Numbered from the stretch's first letter, positions 18,120 through 26,542 are shown. The stretch: 45,492 bases of DNA from Porticoccus sp041581635 (GCA_041581635.1 JBFICW010000023.1:1-45492), one strand, 5' to 3'. Numbers and translations: made by a program. The notes: generated by a model from the sequence alone, not told the origin.

Positions 18120-19508
18120 ATGAATAAAATCCTGATTGTCGAAGATGACGACAGCATTCGAGCTTCGCTTCATATCCTGCTCAACAGCAATAATTATGAA
18201 ACCTGTGAGGCAAGTAATATTCAGGATGCGCTTGATCAATTCAAGCTTCCAGACTTTGCATTGATTATCAGTGCCCTGCGACTACCCGATGCGCCAGGCA
18301 CAGACCTAATCAAACTGGCAGGCGGTGTTCCAGTATTAATCATGACCAGTTTTGCAAGCCTCAAGTCGGCCGTTGAAACCATGCGAATGGGGGCTGTGGA
18401 CTACCTTCCCAAACCTTTTTCTCCCAATGAACTACTCGCCGGGGTCAACCGAATCCTCAAGACACAGAAGTCACAAATCAGCTTTCATCGATCAGTGCCC
18501 ACGTCCCGGGGAATGATTGGCTCCAGCCCGGCAATGAAACAAGTGTTTAAAATTCTGCACAAAGTGTCTAAAACCGACGCTACCGTTCTCATACACGGCG
18601 AAACCGGCACGGGGAAGGAGTTAGCCGCCAGCGCCATTCACAACGAAAGTCGACGGAGCTCGCAACCTCTGGTGTGCGTTAACTGTGCCGCCATTCCCGA
18701 AAACCTGATTGAGGCCGAACTCTTTGGCCATGAAAAAGGGGCATTTACCGGTGCAACGGAAGCCCGCAAAGGGTTAGTTGCCGCTGCTGATAATGGCACA
18801 TTGTTTCTGGATGAGGTGGGAGAATTACCGCTGGAGGCACAAGCAAGACTTCTCAGGGTTTTACAGGAAAAAGAAGTTCGCCCAATTGGCTCAGTAAAAT
18901 CACGCAAAGTAGATGTTCGCTTAGTTGCCGCAACCCATAGAAACTTGAAGAAACTCTGTGAAACGGGACAATTTCGCGAAGATCTATTTTACAGAATCAA
19001 TGTGGTCAACCTCGACTTGCCACCACTCCGAGAAAGGGGCGAAGACATCCTTGAAATCGCGGAAACCCTGCTGGATAAACAATGTCGGCAATTGAGCAAA
19101 CATCACCTCCAGTTTGCACCCGATGCCATCCAAGCCATCACCTCCTATGGATGGCCCGGCAACATTCGAGAACTTGAAAACTCGTTGGAGCGAGCAGCCA
19201 TCCTCTGTGACGACAACGAGCAAATTACTCATGACCTACTGGGTATAGACCTCTCTCTGGTAGACCTTGGTGATGAAGTGAGCCATGAACCCAACCAAAC
19301 CGCCACGGCACTCAAACCACACAATATCAGGCAAACAGTCACCGACCCACCTGCCGGATTATCTCTTGAAGACTATTTCACTCGATTCGTCCTCGAGCAC
19401 CAAGAGGCCATGAGTGAGACTGAACTGGCTCAGAAACTGGGCATCAGCCGAAAATGCCTTTGGGAAAGACGCCAAAAACTCGGCATTCCCCGCAGTAAAA
19501 CCCAATAG
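18120..19508 (+). CDS. cbrB: CbrB-like sigma54-dependent regulator with degenerate receiver
   Basis: A 462-residue NtrC-family activator whose synteny (gluQRS before, pcnB after) and sequence match CbrB, which controls carbon/nitrogen balance in Pseudomonas. Domains: receiver (1-115), AAA+ (130-370) with Walker A GETGTGKE (160-167), GAFTGA sigma54 loop (207-212) and Walker B FLDE, then a Fis-type HTH (about 430-458). The receiver keeps the acidic pair D9/D10, T76 and K98, but the phospho-acceptor aspartate is replaced by alanine (A52, codon GCC at 18273-18275, context IISALRLPD). No cbrA kinase gene is adjacent. I infer phosphorylation-independent activity or control by another input; all residues needed for sigma54 activation are intact. 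Confidence 0.88.
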   Translation: MNKILIVEDDDSIRASLHILLNSNNYETCEASNIQDALDQFKLPDFALIISALRLPDAPGTDLIKLAGGVPVLIMTSFASLKSAVETMRMGAVDYLPKPFSPNELLAGVNRILKTQKSQISFHRSVPTSRGMIGSSPAMKQVFKILHKVSKTDATVLIHGETGTGKELAASAIHNESRRSSQPLVCVNCAAIPENLIEAELFGHEKGAFTGATEARKGLVAAADNGTLFLDEVGELPLEAQARLLRVLQEKEVRPIGSVKSRKVDVRLVAATHRNLKKLCETGQFREDLFYRINVVNLDLPPLRERGEDILEIAETLLDKQCRQLSKHHLQFAPDAIQAITSYGWPGNIRELENSLERAAILCDDNEQITHDLLGIDLSLVDLGDEVSHEPNQTATALKPHNIRQTVTDPPAGLSLEDYFTRFVLEHQEAMSETELAQKLGISRKCLWERRQKLGIPRSKTQ

Positions 19509-19524
19509 CAATACCTATTGAGGG

Positions 19525-19580
19525 GTTACAACCAACCACGGCGTTACTTTTTTTCCTGTGAATCGTGTAAATAGGTAACA
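19525..19580 (+). promoter_or_regulatory. Candidate CbrB upstream activating half-sites
   Basis: GTTACA (19525-19530), GTTAC (19543-19547) and GTAACA (19575-19580) lie 75-130 bases upstream of the sigma54 promoter at 19653. Pseudomonas CbrB recognises TGTTAC-N14-GTAACA upstream of crcZ; here the half-sites match but the spacing does not (27 bases between the inverted pair). Position is right for an enhancer; assignment is tentative. Confidence 0.4.
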
Positions 19581-19652
19581 CTACCCTCAAGCATATTTAC
19601 ATAGCAACCAACCAATCCACCTAGCCCTTTGTTTTATATTGATTTTATTTTT

Positions 19653-19669
19653 TTGGCATAGTTACTGCA
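19653..19669 (+). promoter_or_regulatory. Sigma54 promoter of the CrcZ-like RNA
   Basis: TTGGCATAGTTACTGCA has exact GG-N10-GC spacing (GG 19655-19656, GC 19667-19668), five of six bases of TGGCAC and an intact TGCA at -12. The expected start is near 19680. It directly follows the gene for a sigma54-dependent activator, and there is no ORF downstream until pcnB. Confidence 0.75.
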
Positions 19670-19679
19670 GCATAAAAGA

Positions 19680-19820
19680 ACAGCAACAACAGCTAAAACT
19701 AATAAAAATAAATAATAAAAATAATGTTGGATGGATTGCTTATCTGGTTGGCATGGGGAAACAGACCTCACGACTCGATGGCGTATGGGATACAAAGGAA
19801 GCCTAAGGGCTTCCTTTTTT
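19680..19820 (+). ncRNA. crcZ: Predicted CrcZ-like Hfq/Crc-sequestering small RNA
   Basis: In Pseudomonas, CrcZ is made from a CbrB/sigma54 promoter between cbrB and pcnB and relieves catabolite repression by titrating Hfq-Crc through repeated AAYAAYAA motifs. This intergenic region has the same position, a sigma54 promoter, and a predicted transcript of about 141 nt. Its first 46 bases are almost free of G and rich in A-R-N triplets, with an exact AATAATAA at 19711-19718 and near matches at 19685-19692 (AACAACAG), 19701-19708 and 19720-19727. The 3' end is an intrinsic terminator. It is much shorter than the roughly 400-nt Pseudomonas RNA. The identity is inferred from location and motifs, not from overall similarity. 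Confidence 0.65.
19797..19820 (+). terminator. Intrinsic terminator of the CrcZ-like RNA
   Basis: GGAAGCC (19797-19803) pairs with GGCTTCC (19808-19814) around TAAG, followed by six T. Upstream AAA can extend the stem by pairing into the T run. It lies about 290 bases downstream of the cbrB stop and 143 bases before pcnB, so it defines a separate short transcript. I see no other feature in 19821-19962 apart from the presumed pcnB promoter region. Confidence 0.88.
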
Positions 19821-19962
19821 AATGCCCGCCAATTGTGATCCAACACTGGTATAGCCTCCGAAAAAGACCTGCACCCAACACGCAGCCATCTCTCTAACCC
19901 GGAAAGTCTTTTCAACTTCCCTATGCTAGAATCGCCTCTTTCCGGGCATATGCAGCAACAAC

Positions 19963-21315
19963 ATGCTAAAAAAACTCTCTAAAATTTTCAGGAGAAACAA
20001 TCCCCCTGCAGCCGACGAACCCCATATCATTAGCTCTGGGCAGCACCCCCTTTCTCCCAAGCAAATCAGCAATGGCGCCAGAAAGGTGGTCGAGCAGCTG
20101 AGCAGCGATGGCTATGAGGCCTATTTGGTTGGCGGCTGCGTACGAGACCTAATGCTTGGGTTAAAACCTAAAGATTTTGATGTCGCAACCGATGCCACAC
20201 CCGAGCAAATCAACCAGCTCTTCAGGCGATCACGTATTGTTGGGCGTCGCTTCCAGATCGTCCATGTGAGAATGGGATCGGAAATTATTGAAGTCACAAC
20301 CTTTCGAGCTCACCATACCGACGAAAAGAAAAACCATAACGACTCACGCCAGTCTGCCAAAGGGATGCTTCTGCGCGACAATATTTTTGGCTCCATCAAC
20401 GAAGATGCCAGCCGCCGCGACTTCACTATGAACGCCCTCTATTACCATCCGCAGGATAATAGTGTTTACGATTACGCGAATGGTCTGGCCGATATAGAAC
20501 AACGGTTAATACATATTATTGGCAATCCGTCCGAACGTTACCGTGAAGATCCCGTCAGAATGCTAAGAGCCATTCGCTTTGCGGCTAAACTGGGTTTTCA
20601 GATAGAAGCTGACACCGCGACGGCTGTTTCCAAGTCTCACAAGCTTCTGGCTGACATTCCGCCAGCACGCCTCTTTGATGAAGTACTCAAACTACTGATG
20701 CACGGGCAAGCCCTAGTCACGTTTAATCTGCTACGCGAATACCAATTGTTTGGCATTCTTTTTCCTGCCACAGAAGAGGCTCTGACTAACGATTCAGGGT
20801 ATTACCAGGCATTTGTCGAAAAAGCGCTCATCAATACTGACAAACGCATCCGAAGCGGCAAGCGAGTCACGCCAGCCTTTCTTTTTGCTGCACTGCTCTG
20901 GCCAGCCTTGAAAGAACAGGAAAAACAATTCGGCCAGAGTGGCGGATCGCCCATCTACACCCTCCAACAGGCGGCCGGAGAGGTAACAGCCCGACAGTGT
21001 CAGAGAGTAGCCATCCCTCGTCGTTTCACACTGCCCATGAAAGAGATTTGGGAACTTCAGCTCCGTTTGCCCCGACGGGCCGGTAGCCAGGCTTTCCGAC
21101 TATTGGAAAACAAGCGTTTCCGAGCCGGCTATGACTTTCTGCTATTGAGAGAAGACGCCGGAGAAATTCAACCAGGTCTGGGAGACTGGTGGACCGACTT
21201 CCAAGACGCCGATGAATCAAAGCGGGAAAGTATGGCCAACGCCGTTCAGCAAGCCCCAAAAAAACGCCGCCGCAGGCGTAAAAAAACGACGCCCAAAAAG
21301 CCCGCCAATGAATGA
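19963..21315 (+). CDS. pcnB: Poly(A) polymerase I
   Basis: It adds 3' poly(A) tails that promote RNA decay. The 450-residue protein has the nucleotidyltransferase signature LVGGCVRDLMLGLKPKDFDVATDATPEQI, with the catalytic DxD, and the head/neck motif RRDFTMNALYY followed by YREDPVRMLRAIRFAAKLGF. The C-terminus is a highly basic tail (KKRRRRRKKTTPKK), normal for PcnB and distinguishing it from CCA-adding enzymes. The ATG at 19963 fits the family N-terminus. The stop overlaps folK by 8 bases (ATGAATGA), as in many gammaproteobacteria. Confidence 0.96.
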   Translation: MLKKLSKIFRRNNPPAADEPHIISSGQHPLSPKQISNGARKVVEQLSSDGYEAYLVGGCVRDLMLGLKPKDFDVATDATPEQINQLFRRSRIVGRRFQIVHVRMGSEIIEVTTFRAHHTDEKKNHNDSRQSAKGMLLRDNIFGSINEDASRRDFTMNALYYHPQDNSVYDYANGLADIEQRLIHIIGNPSERYREDPVRMLRAIRFAAKLGFQIEADTATAVSKSHKLLADIPPARLFDEVLKLLMHGQALVTFNLLREYQLFGILFPATEEALTNDSGYYQAFVEKALINTDKRIRSGKRVTPAFLFAALLWPALKEQEKQFGQSGGSPIYTLQQAAGEVTARQCQRVAIPRRFTLPMKEIWELQLRLPRRAGSQAFRLLENKRFRAGYDFLLLREDAGEIQPGLGDWWTDFQDADESKRESMANAVQQAPKKRRRRRKKTTPKKPANE

Positions 21316-21817
21316 AACGGCTTATATTGCACTGGGCAGTAACCTTAACGACCCACAACAGCAGGTACTAAGTGCAATAACGGCACTGGGGGCGCTACCA
21401 GAAACCGCTATTATCGCCGTCTCCCCTTGGTATCGCAGTACCCCAATGGGGCCGTCAAATCAGCCTGACTATATCAATGGCGTGGCAAAACTGACCACGG
21501 CACTGAGTCCGCACTTATTGTTGAAAGCTCTTCAGCAAATAGAAACATCACACCATCGTGTCAGAAAGGAGCACTGGGGGCCAAGAACCCTCGATCTCGA
21601 TATATTGCTCTACGGAAACCTGACTATCGAACACCCCGATCTACAAGTGCCCCACCCAGGAATGGCCGAACGGAATTTCGTACTGCTACCCCTGGCAGAT
21701 ATTGCCCCCCAACTTGTCTTGCCAACTGGAATTCAGTTGGCAGAACTCTTGGAAATTTGTCCCTCAGAGGGTATCGTTCGCCTCTCATCAGGAGACATCC
21801 GTGGAACAACTGGCTAA
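21308..21817 (+). CDS. folK: 6-hydroxymethyl-7,8-dihydropterin pyrophosphokinase
   Basis: HPPK transfers pyrophosphate from ATP to 6-hydroxymethyl-dihydropterin in folate synthesis. The 169-residue product starts MNETAYIALGSNLNDP at ATG 21308, which overlaps the pcnB stop; longer in-frame starts lie inside pcnB. The signature RKEHWGPRTLDLDILLYG with its two magnesium-binding aspartates is complete, as is the VPHPGMAERNFVLLPL segment. Its 3' end overlaps the next gene by 17 bases, indicating a tightly packed pcnB-folK-dgk-panB unit. Confidence 0.96.
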   Translation: MNETAYIALGSNLNDPQQQVLSAITALGALPETAIIAVSPWYRSTPMGPSNQPDYINGVAKLTTALSPHLLLKALQQIETSHHRVRKEHWGPRTLDLDILLYGNLTIEHPDLQVPHPGMAERNFVLLPLADIAPQLVLPTGIQLAELLEICPSEGIVRLSSGDIRGTTG

Positions 21818-22484
21818 CGACCTTACTTTGACGCTAAAGGATCACCAACTACCCAACTTTATTGCGGTTGAAGGCCCGATAGGTGTGGGAAAAACTACGC
21901 TTGCAAAACGTCTGGCCAATAGTTTCAACTACGAAACATTGCTGGAACAGGCCGACGAAAACCCATTCCTGGAACGCTTCTATCAGGACCGTCGGGGTGG
22001 AGCACTCCCTACCCAGTTGTATTTTTTATTCCAGCGTACCCGGCAAATTCAGGCAATTCGTCAAGGTGATATGTTTAAGCAAGTTCGGGTTTCCGATTTT
22101 TTGATCGAGAAGGATCAACTGTTTGCCCAGGTCACGCTGGACGATGAAGAACTAAAGCTCTATCAAACGGTATACCAACAATTGACCATTGATGCGCCAC
22201 GACCAGATTTAGTGATCTATCTACAAGCATCCACAGACGTATTGCTAGAAAGAGTCCAGCGCAGGGGTATTCAAGCAGAAAAAGCCATAGATGCCGACTA
22301 CCTCAGCCAACTCAACGATGCCTATACGCGGTTCTTCTACTATTACGATGAAGCACCACTATTGATTGTTAATGCCAGCGACATAGATCTGGTTAACAGC
22401 GAACATGATTACCGAGATCTGGTCGACTCCATGCTCAACATCAAATCTGGTCGTCACTACTACAACCCCCGCCCCCATCTCTGA
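21801..22484 (+). CDS. Deoxynucleoside kinase family protein
   Basis: A 227-residue P-loop kinase of the deoxyadenosine/deoxyguanosine kinase (dNK) family, which phosphorylates deoxynucleosides for salvage. Visible are Walker A EGPIGVGKTT, the conserved ENPFLERFYQD, the catalytic/base-binding segment RVSDFLIEKDQLFAQVTL and the lid RVQRRGIQAEKAID. I chose the GTG at 21801 because it follows a strong AGGAG (21791-21795 region) and gives the usual N-terminus; an upstream ATG lies in folK. Substrate preference cannot be assigned from sequence. Insertion between folK and panB is seen in several marine gammaproteobacteria. Confidence 0.87.
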   Translation: MEQLANDLTLTLKDHQLPNFIAVEGPIGVGKTTLAKRLANSFNYETLLEQADENPFLERFYQDRRGGALPTQLYFLFQRTRQIQAIRQGDMFKQVRVSDFLIEKDQLFAQVTLDDEELKLYQTVYQQLTIDAPRPDLVIYLQASTDVLLERVQRRGIQAEKAIDADYLSQLNDAYTRFFYYYDEAPLLIVNASDIDLVNSEHDYRDLVDSMLNIKSGRHYYNPRPHL

Positions 22485-22498
22485 CAGGAACGCGGCCC

Positions 22499-23290
22499 AT
22501 GAAAGCAGTTACCATCAATACACTGAAAACACTGAAGATTCAGGGTGAAAAATTCCCGGTAATCACGGCTTATGACGCCTCTTTTTCAAGACTCATCGAA
22601 CATGCTGGCATCGACGTGATGTTAGTGGGCGACTCACTTGGAAATGTCATTCAAGGCCATAGCAGTACCGTTCCAGTAACGATGGATGACATGATTTACC
22701 ATACCCAGGCCGTGAAACGGGGCAACAGTAAGTCGCTGATTATTGCCGACCTTCCCTTTATGGCCTACGCCACCGAAGAGCAAACCATGGCAAATGCTGC
22801 GCAGTTAATGCAGGCGGGAGCACATATGGTAAAACTCGAAGGTGGAGCCTGGCTGGAAGAAACGATTTTAATGCTTGCCGAAAGAGGAATACCCGTCTGT
22901 GGTCACCTGGGACTGACGCCCCAATCCGTCAATAAACTGGGCGGCTATAAAGTTCAGGGTAAAGATGATGAAGCCGCTGATCAAATGATTAGTGACGCCC
23001 ACCTACTCGAAGAAGCCGGTATCGACTTGCTGGTTCTCGAGTGCATCCCCTCGACCCTTGCCAAGCAAATCACCGACGAACTGAAGATACCCGTTATCGG
23101 TATTGGCGCTGGTCCAGATACCGATGCCCAAGTGCTGGTCATTTATGACATGCTAGGAATCTCTCCCCGGATTCCCAAATTCACGAAAAACTTTCTGGCA
23201 GAAACGGGAAGTGTGGAAAAGGCACTTAGCGCGTATGCCAGCGAAGTGCGGGCCGGCACTTTCCCAGAACTGGAACACGGCTTTAAATAG
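22499..23290 (+). CDS. panB: 3-methyl-2-oxobutanoate hydroxymethyltransferase
   Basis: PanB (ketopantoate hydroxymethyltransferase) makes the first committed intermediate of pantothenate using methylene-tetrahydrofolate, which links it logically to folK. The 263-residue protein shows VITAYDASFSRLIEHAGIDVMLVGDSLGNVIQGH, the magnesium and substrate ligands in DLPFMAYA, KLEGG, and GHLGLTPQSVNKLGGYKVQG with IGIGAGPDTDAQVLVIYDMLG. It starts 14 bases after the kinase gene. The usual partner panC does not follow: the next gene is on the opposite strand, so panC must lie elsewhere. Confidence 0.97.
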   Translation: MKAVTINTLKTLKIQGEKFPVITAYDASFSRLIEHAGIDVMLVGDSLGNVIQGHSSTVPVTMDDMIYHTQAVKRGNSKSLIIADLPFMAYATEEQTMANAAQLMQAGAHMVKLEGGAWLEETILMLAERGIPVCGHLGLTPQSVNKLGGYKVQGKDDEAADQMISDAHLLEEAGIDLLVLECIPSTLAKQITDELKIPVIGIGAGPDTDAQVLVIYDMLGISPRIPKFTKNFLAETGSVEKALSAYASEVRAGTFPELEHGFK

Positions 23291-23322
23291 CGAAAGCAGC
23301 ACTTTCCAGCCAGCACAATTTT

Positions 23323-23955
23323 TCAAGTTTCAGATTTAACATCACTCGCCTTCCAAACCGGGTGCTTTTCCATCACGGAAAGAAATAAACGAGAACCCAA
23401 AAAATACTCCAGCCATCGCTGTAATTGTGGATAAGGTGCCTGATCAAACCAGGCTTTATCCACAAAAGCGAACTGGCGAATAAACGGGAAAATCCCCACA
23501 TCGGCAAAGCCGAGCGTCTCTCCTATCAAAAATCTGGAGGTGCTCAACCGGTCTTCCAGGTTCTGCAAAAAACCCTCGGCTTGAGAACGGTAATATTCCA
23601 TAGCCTGCTCAGGGTAGCGGTCCGCATATTTGTAATGATCCAAATGAACTTTGAATGAAAAATCATTTTGCTCAATCAACGCATCGATATCAGAGGATAG
23701 CGCCGGGTCCCACCAATGGTCCGGATCATTATTTTTCAGCGCCCAGCGCATCACCTCATAACTTTCATCCAGTACTGCCCCATCTGGCAAAACCAATACC
23801 GGCACGGTACCCTTCGCCGAAGCCGCCAACATGGCATCTGGCTTATCCCTTAACAGAATCTCCCGCAATTCAACCTGCACTCCCGCATAACTCAGCGCCA
23901 TGCGACTACGGATGGCATAGGGACAACGACTAAAAGAATAGAGTATTGGCAGCAT
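23323..23955 (-). CDS. Glutathione S-transferase family protein
   Basis: A 210-residue GST-fold protein. The N-terminal thioredoxin-like domain opens LPILYSFSRCPYAIRSRMALSYAG, so its active site carries a CPYA motif rather than a catalytic Ser/Tyr, similar to glutaredoxin-2/omega-like members. The cis-proline region is GTVPVLVLPDG, with DESYEVMRW contacting glutathione. The helical C-terminal domain includes LIGETLGFADVGIFPFIRQF. Likely cytosolic and acting as a thiol transferase or glutathione-dependent reductase; the substrate is not evident. It is convergent with panB. Confidence 0.82.
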   Translation of the reverse strand: MLPILYSFSRCPYAIRSRMALSYAGVQVELREILLRDKPDAMLAASAKGTVPVLVLPDGAVLDESYEVMRWALKNNDPDHWWDPALSSDIDALIEQNDFSFKVHLDHYKYADRYPEQAMEYYRSQAEGFLQNLEDRLSTSRFLIGETLGFADVGIFPFIRQFAFVDKAWFDQAPYPQLQRWLEYFLGSRLFLSVMEKHPVWKASDVKSET

Positions 23956-24089
23956 AGTATTAGAAACTGATTCCAGGTTGATGATGTATCCGGGCCCTTT
24001 ATCCTCTCATGAGAGGTCGTTTAGTCGAGAGCCTATTTGGCAAAGAGCCTATATAATGTGTTCACAAAATTCGAGATAAAATTGTCCCC

Positions 24090-24749
24090 ATGAACCTGTT
24101 GTCCTGCATAGAAATTGAGCCTGAACTGCCCGCCAAAGCCACCATCATTTGGTTACATGGTCTGGGAGCCAACGGCCATGATTTCGAACCTATCGTCCCT
24201 GAGCTGCACCTTCCCAAAGAGTTAGCCATCCGGTTTGTATTCCCCAACGCCCCGGAAATACCGGTCACCATCAATGGCGGCTATATCATGCCGGCCTGGT
24301 ACGACATTCTGGAAATGGAGATTGATCGCACTGTGGATGAAACGCAATTGCGCCAATCTGCAGAGGCCATCCACGCTCTCATCAATCGTGAAATTGATCG
24401 AGGTATTGATAGCCAGCACATTATCATCGCGGGATTCTCACAGGGTGGTGCAGTAGGGTTTCATGCCGCATTGACCTACCCCAAACCCCTGGCGGGCCTA
24501 TTGGCCCTATCGACCTATTTCGCTACAGCCACTTCCATAGAGGTGCACCCAGAAAATCAGCATTTACCGATCCAGATATTTCACGGTACCCGAGATGCCG
24601 TAGTACCTGAATCTCTCGGCCAGAATAGCGTTAAACACCTAACGACCATGGGCTTCAAACCCGGCTATCAAACATTCCCAATGGAGCATGCAGTCTGCAT
24701 GGAGGAAATTGAAGCAATTTCAACCTGGCTTCAGGCTATTTTAGGTTAA
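24090..24749 (+). CDS. Alpha/beta-hydrolase, phospholipase/carboxylesterase family
   Basis: A 219-residue cytosolic serine esterase of the carboxylesterase 2/acyl-protein thioesterase family (EstB, YpfH type). The nucleophile is S117 in GFSQGG, with D169 (HGTRDAVVP) and H200 (FPMEHAVC) completing the triad; the oxyanion segment is WLHGLGANGHDF. The length matches the family. No signal peptide. The upstream ribosome site is weak. Natural substrate is unknown; short-chain esters are the usual in vitro substrates of this family. It precedes an MBL hydrolase on the same strand, 75 bases away. Confidence 0.87.
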   Translation: MNLLSCIEIEPELPAKATIIWLHGLGANGHDFEPIVPELHLPKELAIRFVFPNAPEIPVTINGGYIMPAWYDILEMEIDRTVDETQLRQSAEAIHALINREIDRGIDSQHIIIAGFSQGGAVGFHAALTYPKPLAGLLALSTYFATATSIEVHPENQHLPIQIFHGTRDAVVPESLGQNSVKHLTTMGFKPGYQTFPMEHAVCMEEIEAISTWLQAILG

Positions 24750-24824
24750 GAGTACGGGGCTAAAATTAAGGCACAATCACTCTGCTATCATTGATGGCAA
24801 TCCATTCGTCGATAAAGCAAGCCA

Positions 24825-25850
24825 ATGACCAAGCCACAATATCCCTATTCTCAACCACCTGGATCAGGAGAATTACTAGAGGTTAAACCAGGCGTTTACT
24901 GGTTGAGAATGCCCCTGCCGTTCAAACTGAACCACATCAATCTTTGGCTACTCGAAGAAGACGATGGCTGGACCATCGTCGATACCGGTTTAGCGACGGA
25001 GGCCACCACCGACATCTGGGAAATACTCTATCGCCAGCTAACCGATGAAAAACCCATCAAGCGTATCATTGGCACGCACATGCATCCCGACCATATCGGA
25101 CTGGCTGCCTGGCTTTGCCGTCGAAGTGGTGCGGCACTATGGATGTCTCGCACCGAATACATGTACTGCCGAATTCTGATAGAAGACAGCAACAGAGAAG
25201 CACCGGATGCCGCTGTCGCATTTTATCAAAGCGCGGGATTTAACGAAGAGCAGCTGAATTATTACCGGTCAAAATTTGGCGCGTTCGGCAGTATGATTCG
25301 TGGTATGCCGAACAGTTATTACCGCCTTCAGGATGGAGAGACATTCACCATAAACAACCAACAATGGCAGATCACTATGGGCGAGGGGCACTCTCCGGAA
25401 CATGCATGCCTGTTTTGCCCTGAACTCGATGTGTTTATCTCGGGAGACCAGTTGCTGCCAACGATCTCTTCCAACGTCAGTGTCTGGCCTATCGAGCCAT
25501 CTGCCAACCCCCTGAGCGCCTGGATTAACAGTTGCAATAAACTGAAAACAATGGTGCCCGATAGCACGCTGGTACTACCCTCCCATGGACTGCCTTTTTT
25601 GGGCGCAAAGCACCGATTGGAAAAGCTGGTAAAGGATCACGAAAAAGATCTTGAGGTGATTTACAGCCAATGTGATACACCAAAACGCGTGGTCGACATT
25701 TTTCCACTGATTTTTAAATCAAAGATCACCCATGCCAATCTGGTTCTTGCCACAGGCGAAAGCTATGCACACCTGAACTGTTTGATCTCACGCCAAATGC
25801 TAACGGTAAAAAAAGATGCGCAGGGTGTTAACTGGTATCAACAATGTTAA
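24825..25850 (+). CDS. MBL-fold metallo-hydrolase
   Basis: A 341-residue metallo-beta-lactamase-fold protein. The dinuclear zinc motif is THMHPDHIG (H85, H87, D89, H90), further ligands are probably in GEGHSPEHAC and FISGDQLLP (Asp), and a late histidine in LPSHGLPF. The C-terminal 90 residues (KLVKDHEKDLEVIYSQC onward) form a winged-helix-like extension seen in LACTB2-type and other acyl-processing MBL proteins. No signal peptide, so it is cytosolic and not a periplasmic beta-lactamase. Exact substrate is not inferable; thioester or lactone hydrolysis is plausible. Confidence 0.82.
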   Translation: MTKPQYPYSQPPGSGELLEVKPGVYWLRMPLPFKLNHINLWLLEEDDGWTIVDTGLATEATTDIWEILYRQLTDEKPIKRIIGTHMHPDHIGLAAWLCRRSGAALWMSRTEYMYCRILIEDSNREAPDAAVAFYQSAGFNEEQLNYYRSKFGAFGSMIRGMPNSYYRLQDGETFTINNQQWQITMGEGHSPEHACLFCPELDVFISGDQLLPTISSNVSVWPIEPSANPLSAWINSCNKLKTMVPDSTLVLPSHGLPFLGAKHRLEKLVKDHEKDLEVIYSQCDTPKRVVDIFPLIFKSKITHANLVLATGESYAHLNCLISRQMLTVKKDAQGVNWYQQC

Positions 25851-25900
25851 TGCCCAGCTCGAAACAACGATTGATGGTAAATTAAGAAAATACTGACAAA

Positions 25901-26542
25901 TCAGCCCACGGCCAGCATTTGACGATAGTGCCATTTACCCAAAAGTAACTGGGCTGAAACCGCCCCGATTAATGCCAGCATCATGTCCCACTGGGCGTCC
26001 CAGACATCGCCCTGTGTGCCTAAAAAGTCCAGAGTCCCGTCACCGCCAATGACCGCAGCCCACCACTCCAGCAGCTCATAGAAAGCACTAAAAGCCAGGC
26101 AAAAACAGGTGGCCAGAAAAAACAACCAACCACTAGCCCGTCGATCTGACAATGGGTCGTCATAGGCTATGTTCAAAACCTGCTTACGCCACAAAATCTC
26201 ACGGGCCAAAATAGCGGGAATAAACCCCTGAGCAAGATGACCAATCCGGTCGTAATTATTGCGAGAAAACTCAAACCAATCCTGCATCCAAAGCCCAAGA
26301 GGCACTCTCGCATAGCTATAGTGTGCACCCACCACCAAAATAATGGCGTGAACAAACACCAAATAATAACTCAACCGAGTTAAAGGAAAACTGGTTCGGG
26401 TATACCAAAGAACAGGCAGGGCAATAATGACGGGGAGCGCTTCCAACCACCAAGTTGCCCGGTCGTATGGCTCAACCCACGACCAAACCATCACGGCCAC
26501 CAACGCTATCAGCAGTACCACAAGTTCTTTGTTATTTGCCAC
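25901..26542 (-). CDS. DUF2238 inner-membrane protein (YjdF-like)
   Basis: A 213-residue integral membrane protein of the DUF2238 family (E. coli YjdF). There are about six hydrophobic segments, the first at residues 8-22. The loops carry conserved motifs: GAHYSYARVP, FSRNNYDRIGHLAQGF, FYELLEWW and GDVWDAQWDMMLA. The acidic and histidine residues near the membrane face suggest metal or substrate binding, but no function has been established for the family. The start is ATG at 26542. Its stop is convergent with the MBL hydrolase gene. Confidence 0.86.
   Translation of the reverse strand: MANNKELVVLLIALVAVMVWSWVEPYDRATWWLEALPVIIALPVLWYTRTSFPLTRLSYYLVFVHAIILVVGAHYSYARVPLGLWMQDWFEFSRNNYDRIGHLAQGFIPAILAREILWRKQVLNIAYDDPLSDRRASGWLFFLATCFCLAFSAFYELLEWWAAVIGGDGTLDFLGTQGDVWDAQWDMMLALIGAVSAQLLLGKWHYRQMLAVG

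Noticed and set aside
19634..19915. Minus-strand 93-codon ORF across the cbrB-pcnB gap
   Set aside because: It runs antisense through the sigma54 promoter, A-rich block and terminator, has no ribosome site or recognisable domain, and its composition follows from the A-rich tract.
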